A DNA stretch of 64,000 nt. Origin: Aphidius gifuensis. Lineage: Eukaryota; Arthropoda; Insecta; Hymenoptera; Braconidae. Shown in pieces: positions 1-11,860 of this stretch (positions are counted from its first letter, which is position 1; the number at the start of each line of letters is the position of its first letter). Location of the stretch: the NCBI RefSeq assembly GCF_014905175.1, contig NC_057791.1, positions 15,256,177 through 15,320,176 of the forward strand. The letters run 5' to 3'. Below the pieces are notes generated by a model. The model worked only from the letters and a program-made list of their open reading frames with translations. It was not told the origin of the DNA and ran no database searches. The position numbers were made by a program, and so were the translations under genes.

Positions 1-477
1 GCAAACAACTAGTGTCACATCATTACAACTCAAACCAGTATATACACTCTGATGAAACATCAAATTAACGAGAGTCATATCTATATCACTTTTTTTTTTT
101 TTCCTTTCATTTGAAAGATCAGAACACAACAGAACGAATTCATGGCATATAAAACTCTCAATGTTTCATTTCATCTCGTTGTACTTGCTCCCTCTACAAT
201 AAAAAATAAAAATAAATAAATAATTCTCCCCCAAATTTAAATAGTCCCTTACAACCAAAACTCATTTAGCAGTTAAATTACTATAGCTACTGGTTTTATG
301 GTGTAACTTTTATCTCACCACCCAGAAAACAAATTCTAAGGGATTCATCGAACGTATGCCTCTCTCGTTTAGTTACTATCAAGCCAAAGTGATAAGAAGA
401 GTAAGAGAGGAAGAGAAAGAGAAAAAGGAGAAGGACGGTTTCGAATGAAAATATAACAGTTTCTATGCTCGTGGAGT
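1..477. other. AT-rich non-coding DNA, nothing recognised
   Basis: This stretch has poly-T runs and AAATA-type low complexity. A purine-rich patch near 398-438 produces a low-complexity frame on the minus strand, which I do not consider coding. No repeat, RNA or splice-defined exon was seen. Confidence 0.5.
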
Positions 478-680
478 TTGTCTGGCAGCCTTCTGGCGCA
501 TCAACCTGACACATAAACTCTTATTATGCTATACGTTACCCAAGTAGCGAGGGCGCTAATGGAGCCACAAGTCAGCTGCTGGCATCGTATAGCCCACCAC
601 CATCGTTGCAGCAATGTCTACTTATTTTATATTTAACCGTCATAAAGAAGGAGCTACTTACCGGACGGTAGGAAATATTT
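478..680. other. GC-richer island 1, candidate regulatory DNA
   Basis: GC rises clearly above the surroundings. It contains the word GCGAGGGCGCTAATGG near 548-563, and CCGGACG at 661, a 7-mer that recurs in the first 18 kb. A GTAAGT-like donor lies on the minus strand near 655-661, but no open frame supports an exon. Whether it is a conserved element is inference from composition only. Confidence 0.3.
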
Positions 681-1094
681 AATAATAAATACCATAGCTT
701 CTGTGTCTCATTCTATGTCACTATTCATGTTGTTTATCTTACAGATTATCTATGATCAACAACAGTCATCTATAATATTTAAAAAAAAAAAAAACACACA
801 CTCTTATATTTAATTGTTAATAATTGAAAAAATTTTTTATTTTATCAAGAAAAATATTATAATCATAACTGCAAGTGACAAAAAAAAAAAGAGACATACG
901 AGTAAAATTAAAAATTAACACTTTTTCACCCTTCCTCCTTTTTTTTTTTTTTGTCTCTCTTTTTCTCTGTTTATTCATCGAACGAGAAAACTGAATCGAT
1001 AGTGCGCAAACGGATCCATAAATTCCAACAGCCCGTGTATACGCCTGTATGAAAATTACAAAGCTATTAATTATGAGGTACGATAAATTAAGCA

Positions 1095-1345
1095 ACCAAG
1101 GCCATTATAGAGCGCGAGCCCCGGTGAATTGTTGGTAAACTTGGTCCAAGTACGCAACACGGTAGTTCTCGGTCCAACGCGCGGTTCACGAGATATATAT
1201 ATATATATATAATAATGGTTGGTTAGAATGCTAATATATGTCCGGACGAGGGTGGTACCAGGGGGACTTTGCATCATCGGAGAAACAACTGGGCACTCGG
1301 CTGTTTCTGACCGGACACCACATAATCTACACCCTGAGACGTTAT
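1095..1345. other. GC-richer island 2 split by a TA microsatellite
   Basis: Two GC-rich segments (1095-1190 and 1238-1345) flank a perfect AT run at 1193-1211. The first has GAGCGCGAGCCCCGG; the second has CCGGACG at 1242 and GACCGGACACC near 1310. Frames across it are short and interrupted. It is a candidate regulatory island, judged on composition only. Confidence 0.3.
1193..1211. repeat. (AT)n microsatellite
   Basis: An uninterrupted AT dinucleotide run, visible directly. Confidence 0.9.
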
Positions 1346-3471
1346 TACTCCCTGAGACACTAAAACCCTGCTAAACAAATACAAGGACAAAGATACTTAC
1401 AGGACTATATATACATACAGGAATATGAAGATACATAGATATACATTGGCCATATCGTATGATAATGTGTGAAACACTGGTTATAGTCTTGTTTGTCTAC
1501 TCTAAATATATATATTATATATTATTATTTATTTTGTATTATATACGTGGCAAGATGATATACCCTTAACTACTTTTTCTATATATTAATTACACCCAGA
1601 GATAAATGATAATACGAAAAATTTAAAAATATTATTTTTGTCATTTTATAAAACATGACAGTAAAATAAGACAAAGTGTCATTGAAATTATCATGAAAAG
1701 CAGAAACTATGCATATACATATTCGTTATTTTGTGTACTGGTTAGAGATGGTACCAAGCATACCGGCATTACACTGGGGACAACAACAGGACGCATAATA
1801 TAACGGACGTGCATAAATCCACATGCCAGTCAACAATGTGCATAAATAGTCAACCTCTTGTAACGTAGTCTTGGTTTAGATATAGTATCTACCTAAAGTC
1901 ATCAAGAGAAATATCTAAAGAAAGAGACAAAGACAAAAAGGAAAGATAAGAGAAAAGCTTGAACGATATTGAGGGGATAGGTAGAGGAGATATAGTCTCT
2001 ACCCTTTTTGGTAGACTTTTGAAACAATTGTGGTGTTGTAGTTCCTCATTTTGTGGTGACAGTTTGTGGTTATATGCGCTCATTGGAGGTCATATCTATA
2101 TGTATATTTACTTTAATAATTATGTATTTTATTATACAGTTCATTGTTTATAGATACAATTTAGATTTGGTCAACAATGAATGAGAATTGTTCTCAGTAA
2201 GGTGATGCTTAATGGTGATCATTAATTTATTAATTTACTTTCAGTTGATATAAAAAGACGTAAAGCAAATTATAGGCTGACAAGAGTAACCAAAAAAAAA
2301 AAAAAAAACTATTCGTAAAGACAATGCCTCTGGAGAGTTTTTTGTGTTCTTATAAATACACAAATATATGTTTCAATCTTCAAACGTAATCCTAGATAGG
2401 CAATGGTATTAAAAAAGTTTGTTTTTCTTCACATTTCCGACACTTATTCTTTTTCAGTATAAGCTTCTTTTATCTTACTCGCACATTGTAACAAGGTCAC
2501 TTCGATGAATTCACATTCACATGGTCTATATAAACTCAACTTCAATTTTCACCAATAGAAACAGATGGCAAACTTAAAAGTACCAAATCAGCGACATATT
2601 GTTTCCGGCTTCTATCATGATTACCGGCTGAAAAAAAAAAAAGTACAAAGTTGTTTTTCTTTTCATACTTGTCATCGCACAGTGTCTTTTTGTTTTTTTT
2701 TATTTTTTGATATCTTTATGCTTTTAAGCTCGAAGCGAATTTTATAGAAAAAACATTAGAACTGAAAGTTAGCTTATATATGTTTATATATAACCTGATT
2801 CTTCTTCTTTTTTTTTTTTTTTTTTATATATTTTATATATGTGGTCAGTCGTAAGTACTGGTAATAGTACCCAATTTCTTCGTTCTCATTTCTCAGAAAA
2901 TCCTTCTTCTATAGAATATATCGTTGTTCTTGGTCAACTGTAAAAACTATTTTGTAATATTTATATTATCACCGAGTAGAGTTGGCTTGGAGATAACACG
3001 AAACTCATTGTAATCCCTTTCATACATCTTGGTCTATATAGCTATGTGTACGGGGTATATTTGTCGCTTGGGACATATCAAAAGCTGCCGAGACCAGCTT
3101 GTATCATCAACGACACCATCATAATATTTTCAGATAAACCAACAACTTCTTTTTTTTTTTTTTTATCCAACAAGCCAAGTTAAACATAGAAAAAAATTAC
3201 AGAGGTCAGAACATTTTTATAGTAAAATTTACATCTGATTGTTCTAAAATCTGTGAGACATATTTTTATACAATTTATAATTATTTTAAAAGACATAAAT
3301 CACGACAATCAAAATAACAAACTCTCAAAGTAATTAGTGAGCTTCTTTTCTCTGGTGTTACAAACATTTAACTATATATTTTTTTATTTTTTTTTGAATA
3401 TAAAAATCAAGAGTTAGTCAAGAGTAAAGTTATACCATGACTTGGTGCGTTTTAGTTTTTCTAACATAGCA
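1346..3471. other. AT-rich non-coding DNA
   Basis: Mostly AT-rich sequence with long T runs (for example near 2808-2825) and A runs (near 2293-2308). Short frames near 1959 and 2565 are low complexity and unsupported. No repeat shared with the rest of the window was found. Confidence 0.5.
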
Positions 3472-3500
3472 TTGTGCTTGACTAATTAGTCGAAGCACAA
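3472..3500. promoter_or_regulatory. 29 bp near-perfect palindrome centred on TAATTA
   Basis: Arms TTGTGCTT (3472-3479) and AAGCACAA (3493-3500) flank a perfect 12 bp palindrome GACTAATTAGTC (3480-3491), with one extra G at 3492. The core TAATTA is the classic homeodomain dimer sequence. The palindrome is seen directly. A role as a dimeric factor site is inference; a cruciform, or a chance palindrome in AT-rich DNA, are alternatives. Confidence 0.55.
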
Positions 3501-3576
3501 AATCAAGAAGTGAACAGATTTAATTAACATTCTATGCTCAACCAATTGGCAGAAATATCTAGTTAGCTCATTATAG

Positions 3577-3591
3577 TATATATATATATAT
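3577..3591. repeat. (TA)n microsatellite
   Basis: A short perfect TA run downstream of the 29 bp palindrome. Confidence 0.85.
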
Positions 3592-5064
3592 TTTCATCGA
3601 CGAAATAAAGAATATCGTAAATCTTTTGTATTCAAAGAAAGAATATTCATTTAAATCATTTACCATCAAAATTATACAATTGATTTTTATAATTAAAAGT
3701 TACATAATGAGAGTTAATTAAAGATGAATAAAACAAAAGAATATAACAAAAATTTAATGCCTTGGTTTCAATTTTCCACTCTCTTATTTCTATAGTCAAA
3801 AGTAGCCTCTCAAATAATAACAAGTTGAGCAAATTATCTCAAGATAAATAAGCAAAAACTCTGTACAAAATTTAATTTACCAATGTGTTATATTGTCATT
3901 TAATATAATAATAAATGATTATAATATATTGAGAAAATTTAAATTTAATTGTGTGAATTTAACAAATATCAAAACTTCATGCCCTGAAAAACATGTAGTT
4001 GATTTGAAAATTAATTTGACATTGAGTGATCATTGTCGATCTGTGAACGTTAATTTCAGTAGAATAATTGAGATTGGCTGATCGATTGGTCGCCAGAGGT
4101 GTTGAAATAGTATCTAAGTCATGTCATTCGTCTTCGGTAAGATATATATACTTGCTTTGTAGAGATCATCGATTCAACCTGGCGGGGGTTAAGGAAAATT
4201 AAATGATGCAGACCTCAGAAAAAGGAGAGAGTTATTTGTCATGATGGTTAAAAAACAAAAGCACTTAATCTTTTTCTCACTTGTTACTCTTTTTACATTT
4301 ATTTTTTTTTTTTACCCTGCAATTTATTTATACTTGAAATACTTGTATTTACTTTTGCCTATATCCAACATGAAATCTTTTTTGCTCATCTTCTTATGAT
4401 TTGCTTAACTATATTTTGTCTTATTCCCATCCAACACAAAAATTAAACACAAAAATATATAAATAAATAGTAATAATCTACAGCATCTAATTTTGTTTAA
4501 TTTGAATTTCATTTTTTTTATTTGAATGATTATTGAAAGTAGATGGAGGAAGATGCACCTCCTATGGAGAAAAAAATATGTCGTTTATTCCGATTGCTAT
4601 TCGTCTTTTTTTTAAAAATTATTGTTTACAACTTTTTTGTTCAACTTTTTCGCGTCACTGTGTTGCTTTTTCTTACTCAATGTTCTTCATCGTACCTTTT
4701 TTGTATTTTGCTTTTTTTTTATTTTTTTTTGTTCCATGTCTTACTACACTTCTCTTCAGTTATACTTGTGATAAGTTTTTTCTTCTCCAACGTGTACGAT
4801 GAAATTTACGCCGGACGGAGAATTAATGTATGACAGATTTGTAGTTATTACGAAGGCAAGGTGGAATGAGTAGTGAGACGAGTGGTTGTGCTGCAGTTTT
4901 TCTCTGGTTCTGAATCTTGCTTGTACTCAGTCCAGTGGGAAATGCCTTAAGCACACACCTATATAATAATATATACATATATGTATATACAGTAAAAATA
5001 TACGACGGCAAGTTTTGAAGACGGTAGTAAAGTCTTCGTTTTTTTCTATCTTTCATGACTGTAT
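3592..5064. other. AT-rich non-coding DNA
   Basis: Low-complexity T-rich sequence, with a pyrimidine-rich block near 4600-4790 that leaves F/L-rich frames open on the plus strand. These look like composition artefacts. CCGGACG occurs at 4811. No recognised gene or repeat. Confidence 0.45.
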
Positions 5065-5241
5065 ATGCCAAACCAAGCAGGCATTCAAGCAACGATGGCG
5101 GCGGAAGTGAGCCCATTACTTATTTTAACTGCTTGGCGAGTAGGAGAATGAACGAGAAGCGCCTGTCAAGCATCCATCATCGTGACGAATAGCCTCGCTG
5201 CCAATAACATCCGCCGTCATCGCCAACTTTTCGCGACCTTG
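5065..5241 (+). CDS. possible exon ending at a strong splice donor, one in-frame stop
   Basis: One frame runs from ATG 5065 through a second ATG at 5095, which has A at -3 and G at +4. It meets a single TGA at 5149-5151, then stays open to 5241, where CCTTG is followed by GTAAGC, a good 5' splice site. The segment is GC-rich compared with its flanks. The 18 codons from ATG 5095 read MAAEVSPLLILTAWRVGE; the 30 codons after the stop are also balanced in composition. I recognise no family. It may be a 5' UTR exon with a short upstream frame, a decayed exon, or plain regulatory DNA. ATGGCGGC at 5095 is also a YY1/Pho-type core. Confidence 0.2.
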
Positions 5242-6299
5242 GTAAGCTACCCTTCTTCTATACTTGTATATGTGCCTCTTTTCTCCTTTTTCTATTTTCT
5301 TTTTATATCTTTATTCTCATTCTTTTTGAGCTCTGTCTGCCATATTATTTATTCGTGTTAATTTTCTCCGAGACATCTGTGTATTATACATCATTTTTTT
5401 TTTTGCTTTCATTTATGTACACAATAATTTACAATGTGAAGGATATATATTTTTTTTTTTTCCATTTTAGGGTAAATTTATCGGTAAACTTTTAATTGAT
5501 ATTGATTTGTGGAGATTAATTCAAGATAGTAAATGATTAGAGGCACTAATTAATATTACAAATCTTTCATTTATAAAATAACAAAAAAAAAAAAAGAAGG
5601 ATAACATGATGATAAATTAATTTTGTCATCTTGAGTTTGTATATTAACTGCAAAAGTATATATGTATAAGCGATATCAATTTCAGAGGTAAGCCTAATAA
5701 CATTAAGAGAAGTAGGACACAGTAAACTGCACGTGCAAATGACCAAGAATTATTTGCGACAATACTATAGTTATAGAAGGGCATATTGCAGAACGTATCT
5801 GTTTACCGCGTTGGACAGCTAGAGTGAGTCATGGTGGATTACAGTGATTGCTTGTTTATGGTTATTAACATCCTCTCACTTCAATATATAAACTACTCTG
5901 GATGGTGTCCTATCACATCAACCAGTCACACTCATGTACAATTCTGTATACATAGTTATTCCCTGGTTAAATCTATTCATATATGTGTTATGATTTTCTC
6001 TATATACATACACGTTTATCCATCTGCACAATCACTCGTATATGTGCACGTACATCCACTTGATTATTGCACCAATGTGTATCATATACTTATTTTTTTT
6101 TTATAAAAATTTGAGGGCATTGATTTATTGACAATAAATCTGCATACCATCAATTTGAATTTGATTGTCATTGTGATCAGCGTCAGTGAACAGTTGAGTC
6201 ATTAAATTTTATTTTAGATTGATAGAAACTAATAAAATTTCTGGATCACTACTGCACTCATGAGTCCAACAATTATACCTTGTAACATGGAACATTATA
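5242..6299. other. AT-rich non-coding DNA
   Basis: T-rich and A-rich tracts. An open frame near 5831-6106 is rich in I, H, S and Y and looks like a by-product of TATATA/CACA-type simple sequence. Nothing else is supported. Confidence 0.45.
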
Positions 6300-6480
6300 T
6301 GAGCCAACTATGATCATAGATCGACGTGGTCGCGAGCCGGTTCGTTCACCTCGTTTCATGTTTGCCAGTAATACTAATACATGAGGGTTACAAACTCATA
6401 GCTTACGCTTGTGAATAACCACAATGTACTCGAACCATCGACCATCGATATCGTCAGTTGACCAGTGGCTACCTTGATTA
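6300..6480. other. GC-richer island 3
   Basis: Contains ATCATAGATCGACGTGG, TCGCGAGCCGGTTCG and the run ACCATCGACCATCGATATCG near 6436-6455, a short direct repeat of CATCGA. A 63-codon minus-strand frame (6374-6565) crosses it without a recognisable domain. Best read as possible regulatory DNA. Confidence 0.25.
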
Positions 6481-8492
6481 CCTCATTCAATGGCATAATG
6501 TCTGTACCATTATCATAATTTAACTTTTTTTTATTTTCAATGTAAAATAAAGAACCACAAAACATATTACTTCACATAAATTTACATCTGGAATTTTTTT
6601 TATTTTAGAACTAAATTTTTTTATCTACTCAAAAAAAAATTGAAAGCTTTATTATATACAAGATGTAATTATTTTAATTATTGAACAAATGTGTCATCAT
6701 AATATGCAGAATACACATTTGTTTATAACATTTAAGATAATACAAAATATTTCCTAAACATGAATAACGTATGTATATATGTGTGCTCACAAGAAACGTA
6801 GTAGCAATATATAATATGATAATAACACCCTCCCGAAACAAAGACGATGGGTATAATTGTCGGGCATAACTCAGGGTGGAGTAACGTGGACATTTTAGTG
6901 ATGTACGCTTTGGGTAACGCGTTTATAGTACACTACTAATATCTAACGTTTCTCCAAGCTACTGTTTCTGGATGCTGTTTGTCCTAAACTTTGTGTGTAT
7001 GAATGTATAATGAATATATATATAATATCTTATACTTAAACGAAACATTGCAAGAAAAGCACTTGTAAAATTTATTGTTATAATCAGCTCAGCTTTGCAA
7101 AACTTTACACATCCACAAGTAAATCTGCTTCACAATTTTCTCTCACAAATGTATATTCTTTTCAAATGAGTTGATCTGTATTAATGTGCTTTTTATTTCC
7201 AGCACTATTTTGTCACAAATGACATTACTTTTAAGTATATATTTTACAAAAACCAATCTCCTAAAAATGTATTTATTTTTAATTAAAATATTCGAGAAAA
7301 AAATGAGAGTAAACAAGTTGGAGAAAATAAAGGTAATCACTTGATGATGTAGTGTAGTTAGACTAACGATTAAACACCCCCCAAGCTTTGTTAAATTGTG
7401 TTTGTCCAAAATAGTGTGTGTGTAGCGCATCATGGATGGTGGATAGTGAAACAGAGTAAGATAGAATATGCACAAGGGGAACAAGTATTAGAGCGATTGA
7501 CTACCGGACGTAACCCGTACGTGGTGGCTGGTAACACGTGTAACATACTGCCACAATGTATCTTCCTCCATTTACGTGTTTACGAGAATTTACTAGTATA
7601 GTGATTCGCACATTTACAAGACTCGCTTAAATGTATATATATATACATTAATATGGACAAGCTCAATCTCACTCAACCGACATATACATACTGAATATAA
7701 CCAAATCCGTTGTCCTCCTGTCGATCATATATATATTCACTCTATGAATTGTGAGTTGTTATATGCGATAAGTACTCACATGTATATGTACATTCATACA
7801 CACAATGTATATATAAATAACAGTTGTTTCTGTCATCCGATAGGTTATCATGTCAAATATAAATTTGTACATGAATATTATTTTTATGATTACGATATTG
7901 CACCTAAAATTTGAAATAAATTCTCACTCATTTGTTCATTTACTCTCTCATACATTTGTTTGTTAGTTTTTTATTTTTTATTCTTTACTTTATTTTTCTC
8001 TCTCTCAAAACTATCCAGAAGTTTGATCATAAAATAGTGTCGTAGTTTTATTTTCAGGTGGTTTATTGTAATGCGACAAAAATGTAAATAGAGGGGGGGG
8101 GGAAATATCGTATTTGAAATTTTGTGGTATAAATCAATGAGTTAACGTCTGCAAATGCTTTTCAGATTGTATATATGTGTTTGCTTGTTTATTTGTGTGT
8201 GTGTAAAGAGGGCAAAAAAGGGGGTGGAAAGAGAGATTGGGCCATGAGAGAATACACAGAGATTCAATAGACACAGAGTAAGAGTAGTAGGAAAAAGCAA
8301 AGAAGAGCACAAGAAAGACGAAAAGATCAAGTCAAGAAATCTATGTGTTTGTTATATATATATGGAAAAACGTTCATTAGGAATCCTTGTACTTGATATA
8401 TACTCAACATTCACAATTTTTTTTTTTTTTTTTTGCTCCCTTTTACGCCAAATGTACTACACTCACTGTTAAAAGTTATATAGTAAAACAGG
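6481..8492. other. AT-rich non-coding DNA with one small GC patch
   Basis: The patch 7490-7555 includes ACCGGACG and ACGTGGTGGC. A 67-codon plus frame ends at 7601 but opens with GTG rather than ATG and matches nothing I know. TATATA-rich sequence fills the rest. A run of ten G lies at 8093-8102. Confidence 0.4.
8093..8102 (+). repeat. poly-G run
   Basis: Ten consecutive G on the plus strand, unusual in this AT-rich sequence, where homopolymers are nearly all A or T. Confidence 0.85.
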
Positions 8493-8494
8493 GG

Positions 8495-8720
8495 GAGGAA
8501 GTCATGACGGGTGGTGTCGACGGAAGGGCAGAGAGGATAGTGTGTTATAGAGGTTGGGGTTGCTCACGATAGATCAACTGGGTGGCAGCGTTCCTTCGAA
8601 AAACATCCATAAAACGCAGTAGGGCGGACTCAGCGACAATAAACTCTACATATAAATCTTGTCCTGTGACGCCGTGATACGCTGATGGCGAGCACGATAA
8701 TCTCTGAGAATGCGGGCCCC
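8495..8720. other. GC-richer island 4
   Basis: Holds TGACGGGTGGTGTCGACGG, a GATGGCGAGCACG site (GCCAT core) near 8683 and GAATGCGGGCCCC near 8707. It is followed by a long C/T tract to about 8870, whose open frames are low complexity. Candidate regulatory island; no coding call. Confidence 0.3.
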
Positions 8721-9339
8721 TTCTTCTTTGCTCTCGTCTGTTGCCTTTCTTTTGCCTCTTTTTTTTCTCTATCTCTCATTTTTGTTCTTTTGTTTACTCT
8801 TTTTTTTTTCTTTGTATTCTTCAGTGATTCTTTTCTTTTTTTTTTTGCTTCATCCACTTGTTCTTTTTGCGCTGACTTTTTGTTTAAATATGCTTTTGCA
8901 CGAATCTTAAAATAAAATGTTATATTTTTTTTATAATCAATAAGACTATTACGTTAATTAAATTGTTTATTATTATTATTTTTTTTATTTCTATTTGTCG
9001 TTTCAGTTTACAGATTAAAATTATTAATGAGCTTCAAAATGTTTCAATCAGTTATGATATAATTAAATGTAGTTGGCTGTGATACATTGATTTTAGAAGA
9101 TCGATTAATTTTGCAACGATGCCATTTATTTGATAACATGACGAATGTGTCGTGTTAGGTCACTAACTAGACATAGCGGCACTCAATTAATACTGTCAAA
9201 ACTCATGTTAGTTTAAGTCATTCAGATTTTGCTTTTGCTATCCCCAGTGTATAGCTTTTTTTTTTTTCTCTTTTTTTTATTATTCTATCTCTCTTAAATT
9301 ATCTTCATCCTATTGCGTCCGTTATTGCAAGTATTTCTC
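8721..9339. other. pyrimidine tract and AT-rich DNA
   Basis: Positions 8721-8875 are almost pure T/C on the plus strand, and the remainder is AT-rich. The overlapping F/L/S-rich (plus) and K/R-rich (minus) frames come from this strand asymmetry. Confidence 0.5.
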
Positions 9340-9351
9340 TTTTACCCTCAG

Positions 9352-9434
9352 CCTCCAGTACCACCTGCTACCCCCTCAACTAAACACTTTACGAGCAGCT
9401 TGCCTACACGTCGTACGCGATCAGTGTCGTATTG
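9352..9434 (+). CDS. possible internal exon, P/S/T/R-rich
   Basis: A very good 3' splice site, TTTCTCTTTTACCCTCAG, ends at 9351. The frame that follows is open for 27 full codons (starts PPVPPATPSTKHF, ends RRTRSVSY) up to 9434, where ATTG is followed by GTAATA, an acceptable donor. GC is near 50%, against about 30% around it. The peptide would be a disordered linker and matches no family I recognise. The GC-rich stretch continues to about 9625, past the proposed donor, and another frame of about 110 codons without an early ATG overlaps it. A regulatory island is therefore an equal alternative. Confidence 0.22.
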
Positions 9435-9625
9435 GTAATACGCTTATTGAGAATGGCAGACAGTTCACGCTGTACGTATGGGTTATAACTACAGTCATAC
9501 TCTATGTATATGTTTTCCAGCCTCAACGAGGGTTCGAGTTTGTGATAGGGTCTAAGGCATCATCGTTATCGACGACACGTTGTTGCTGATATATCCCGAC
9601 TAGGTGCGATGCTTCAACGATTAAA
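9435..9625. other. GC-richer island 5
   Basis: Continues from the possible exon with CACGCTGTACGTATGGG and CGTTATCGACGACACGTTG. No stable frame or RNA fold is evident. GAGGGTTCGAG near 9525 resembles a tRNA T-arm, but no acceptor or D-arm fits around it. Confidence 0.3.
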
Positions 9626-11214
9626 GACTCATGATTTAAGACAAGTGCTTCTTGCTCTTTTTATAAAATATATTTATTTCAACATGATATTATGATGATG
9701 ATTAGAAAGTTGGCAAGTTACCTTTGGATTGTTCTGGCTACAAATGATTGTTTGAAAATTTTTTAAAGATCGACAATGTAAGTGTCGAAATTCAAATGAA
9801 TTTAAGAGATCTCTAGAAAAGTTTTGACATTAATAATATATAAATTTAATAAGAAATATTTAATTACTTGTCTCATTCAAGCGATGAATCGTTTGTCAAT
9901 TCTCAAACGATCAATATTTTTACGCGGAAATTTCATACTACCTGAAATTATTTGAATTCGATGATGAAAATATTCAAGTAAATCGTTCCCACGAGGTTAT
10001 TCCAATGAAAAAGAAAATAGTGAAATCGCTGTTTGGTCTACATGTGGGTGAAAATATTTTTCATTCATTGGATCGTCCGGGGACGTCTGATATGTATATA
10101 ATATTTTACGTCCGATTATTCTGTTGATGTTAAATTGAGACATCAATGTGTATAGATATATACTTGCATATTTCTCAATATAAAAATTCGAATGATGTAA
10201 CGCGTTGAAGATTTCTCCGAGGAATTCCAGCGAATAAAGTACCACGTGCTTTCAAAGTAACACTTATTTTTTACAATACACAAATGGTAAATCATTTTTT
10301 CTTTTTTGTTGATGTTGTTATTTTTTCACCACCCAGGATCAAGTAAAAATTGGCAGCTAAACTAAATTTATGTCTCACCTGAGAACTTGGTGTATCATAT
10401 TTTTCCCATAATATTTCTTCTCATCGGTTTCTGACAATAATCCTTTGAATATTATTTTACAATTGGAAATTTATCTTGCATATAATAATTAACAATTAAA
10501 ATTGATACATTATATTTTGATAAAAAAATTTCTAACCAGTTCTATAGCAAGTGACGAAACGTGTTCAAAAAGTGTTATTTTTATTTCCATATCAGTGAAC
10601 GTATTCTTCAATCCACTCAATTTATTTTCAGTACAGTATTTCGAGCCATTTATTCAAACGGAATAAAATATTCTGAATGAAAACCAAATGTTTTTAAACA
10701 TAAATTTTCAAGTAGATGATTTTATTCTAAGAAATTTATTTTTCAATTGTTGTCTTACATAATTTTATTTTTCCCAAGCTCGCATGTAAATAAAAGCAGT
10801 TCAACATAGCTGCAAAAAATTAATTAAATCTTTTGAAATTTCAGCGTAATTTTAGATTGATGTCTGTGCTATTGAATAACAGTAGAATTGATGCTCATAA
10901 CTAGCACGACAAAAAAATATATATAGGTATATTTATTTGATTAAAAAAGTATTGGCTTTGTATTGACTAGACTATTTTTATATCCTCATCACAGTGAGCT
11001 TACGATATATATACACATAAAGATGGAAAATATATATAGAAGACGAGAGAGAATAGACAAAAGTGTTGGACAAAAGTGGTAAGAGAAAAAACGATTGATA
11101 AAAACAAAAAATAAAAAAAAACAACAAAGATATATATAAATGAAAGAGAAAGAAAAATATTTGAATGAAGTAGAGTATGAAACTTGATTCTTTTTCGTAT
11201 TTTTATTTTTTTAC
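9626..11214. other. AT-rich non-coding DNA
   Basis: Single-copy-looking AT-rich DNA. CGTCCGG at 10074 is a reverse copy of the recurring CCGGACG word. No gene, repeat or RNA is supported. Confidence 0.45.
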
Positions 11215-11470
11215 TTCCTTAACCGATAAACCGTCCCCGAAGAATCCTAATAAGAAGTGTACGGCTGCCATAAATAGCGGCCTTCCTATTCGGCAAAGAA
11301 ACAAAGTATATTGCCATTGCCACTGGCAGAGTCGTTGGGTTTTCTTTCCTGATGTGCTAGAAATATCTTACCTCTCTTGTCTTTACTATTCTCATTTCAT
11401 TTTGTTTCATGGACAAGTTCTTTGTCTATCTTTGTTCACAGTAGAAACGTGCAAGATACCCATTTAAAAA
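11215..11470. other. GC-richer island 6
   Basis: Contains GGCTGCCATAAATAGCGGCC (11264-11283), where GC-rich half-words flank CCATAAATAG, and a TTGCCATTGCCACTGGCAG patch with a GCCA/TGGC inverted pair. A 96-codon plus frame from 11177 crosses it but is F/Y/S-rich and unrecognised. Candidate regulatory DNA. Confidence 0.28.
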
Positions 11471-11833
11471 GGGAACGCGGGGTAAGAGGAAAAGAAGATT
11501 TCTTTCGCTTGAAATGAAATGAATGGATGCGCGAGTAATACAGGGGTGTGAGTGCAATGAAAAAAAAAAAAAAAAAGATAGTAACAGATGAAAACGAAGA
11601 AAGAGTAGAAAAGAGTGCAGGGTTGACTATCGTAGTTGAGGGTTGAAGGCGGAATCCAAAGAATAAAAAGTATGCGGATTAAGAATACTTTCTCGGAGAC
11701 GAGTTATCGTCGTTTCCTTCCCGTTGTTTGAATTAATCGGTCATTCATGAATATAGCTGTATATTAACAAGGTCACGCGTATTTTTTTCTTTTTTTTTTT
11801 TACTTAAAGATTTGTGTATCACTGTTAATGTAT

Positions 11834-11860
11834 ATAAATAAAATAAATAAAATAAATAAA
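11834..11860 (+). repeat. 3 x 9 bp tandem repeat (ATAAATAAA)
   Basis: Three exact copies of ATAAATAAA, seen directly; simple-sequence slippage product. Confidence 0.85.

Noticed and set aside
8685..8915. Opposed F/L-rich and K/R-rich frames
   Set aside because: Both arise from a nearly pure pyrimidine tract on one strand.
9510..9560. T-arm-like GAGGGTTCGAG
   Set aside because: No matching D-arm or acceptor stem upstream.
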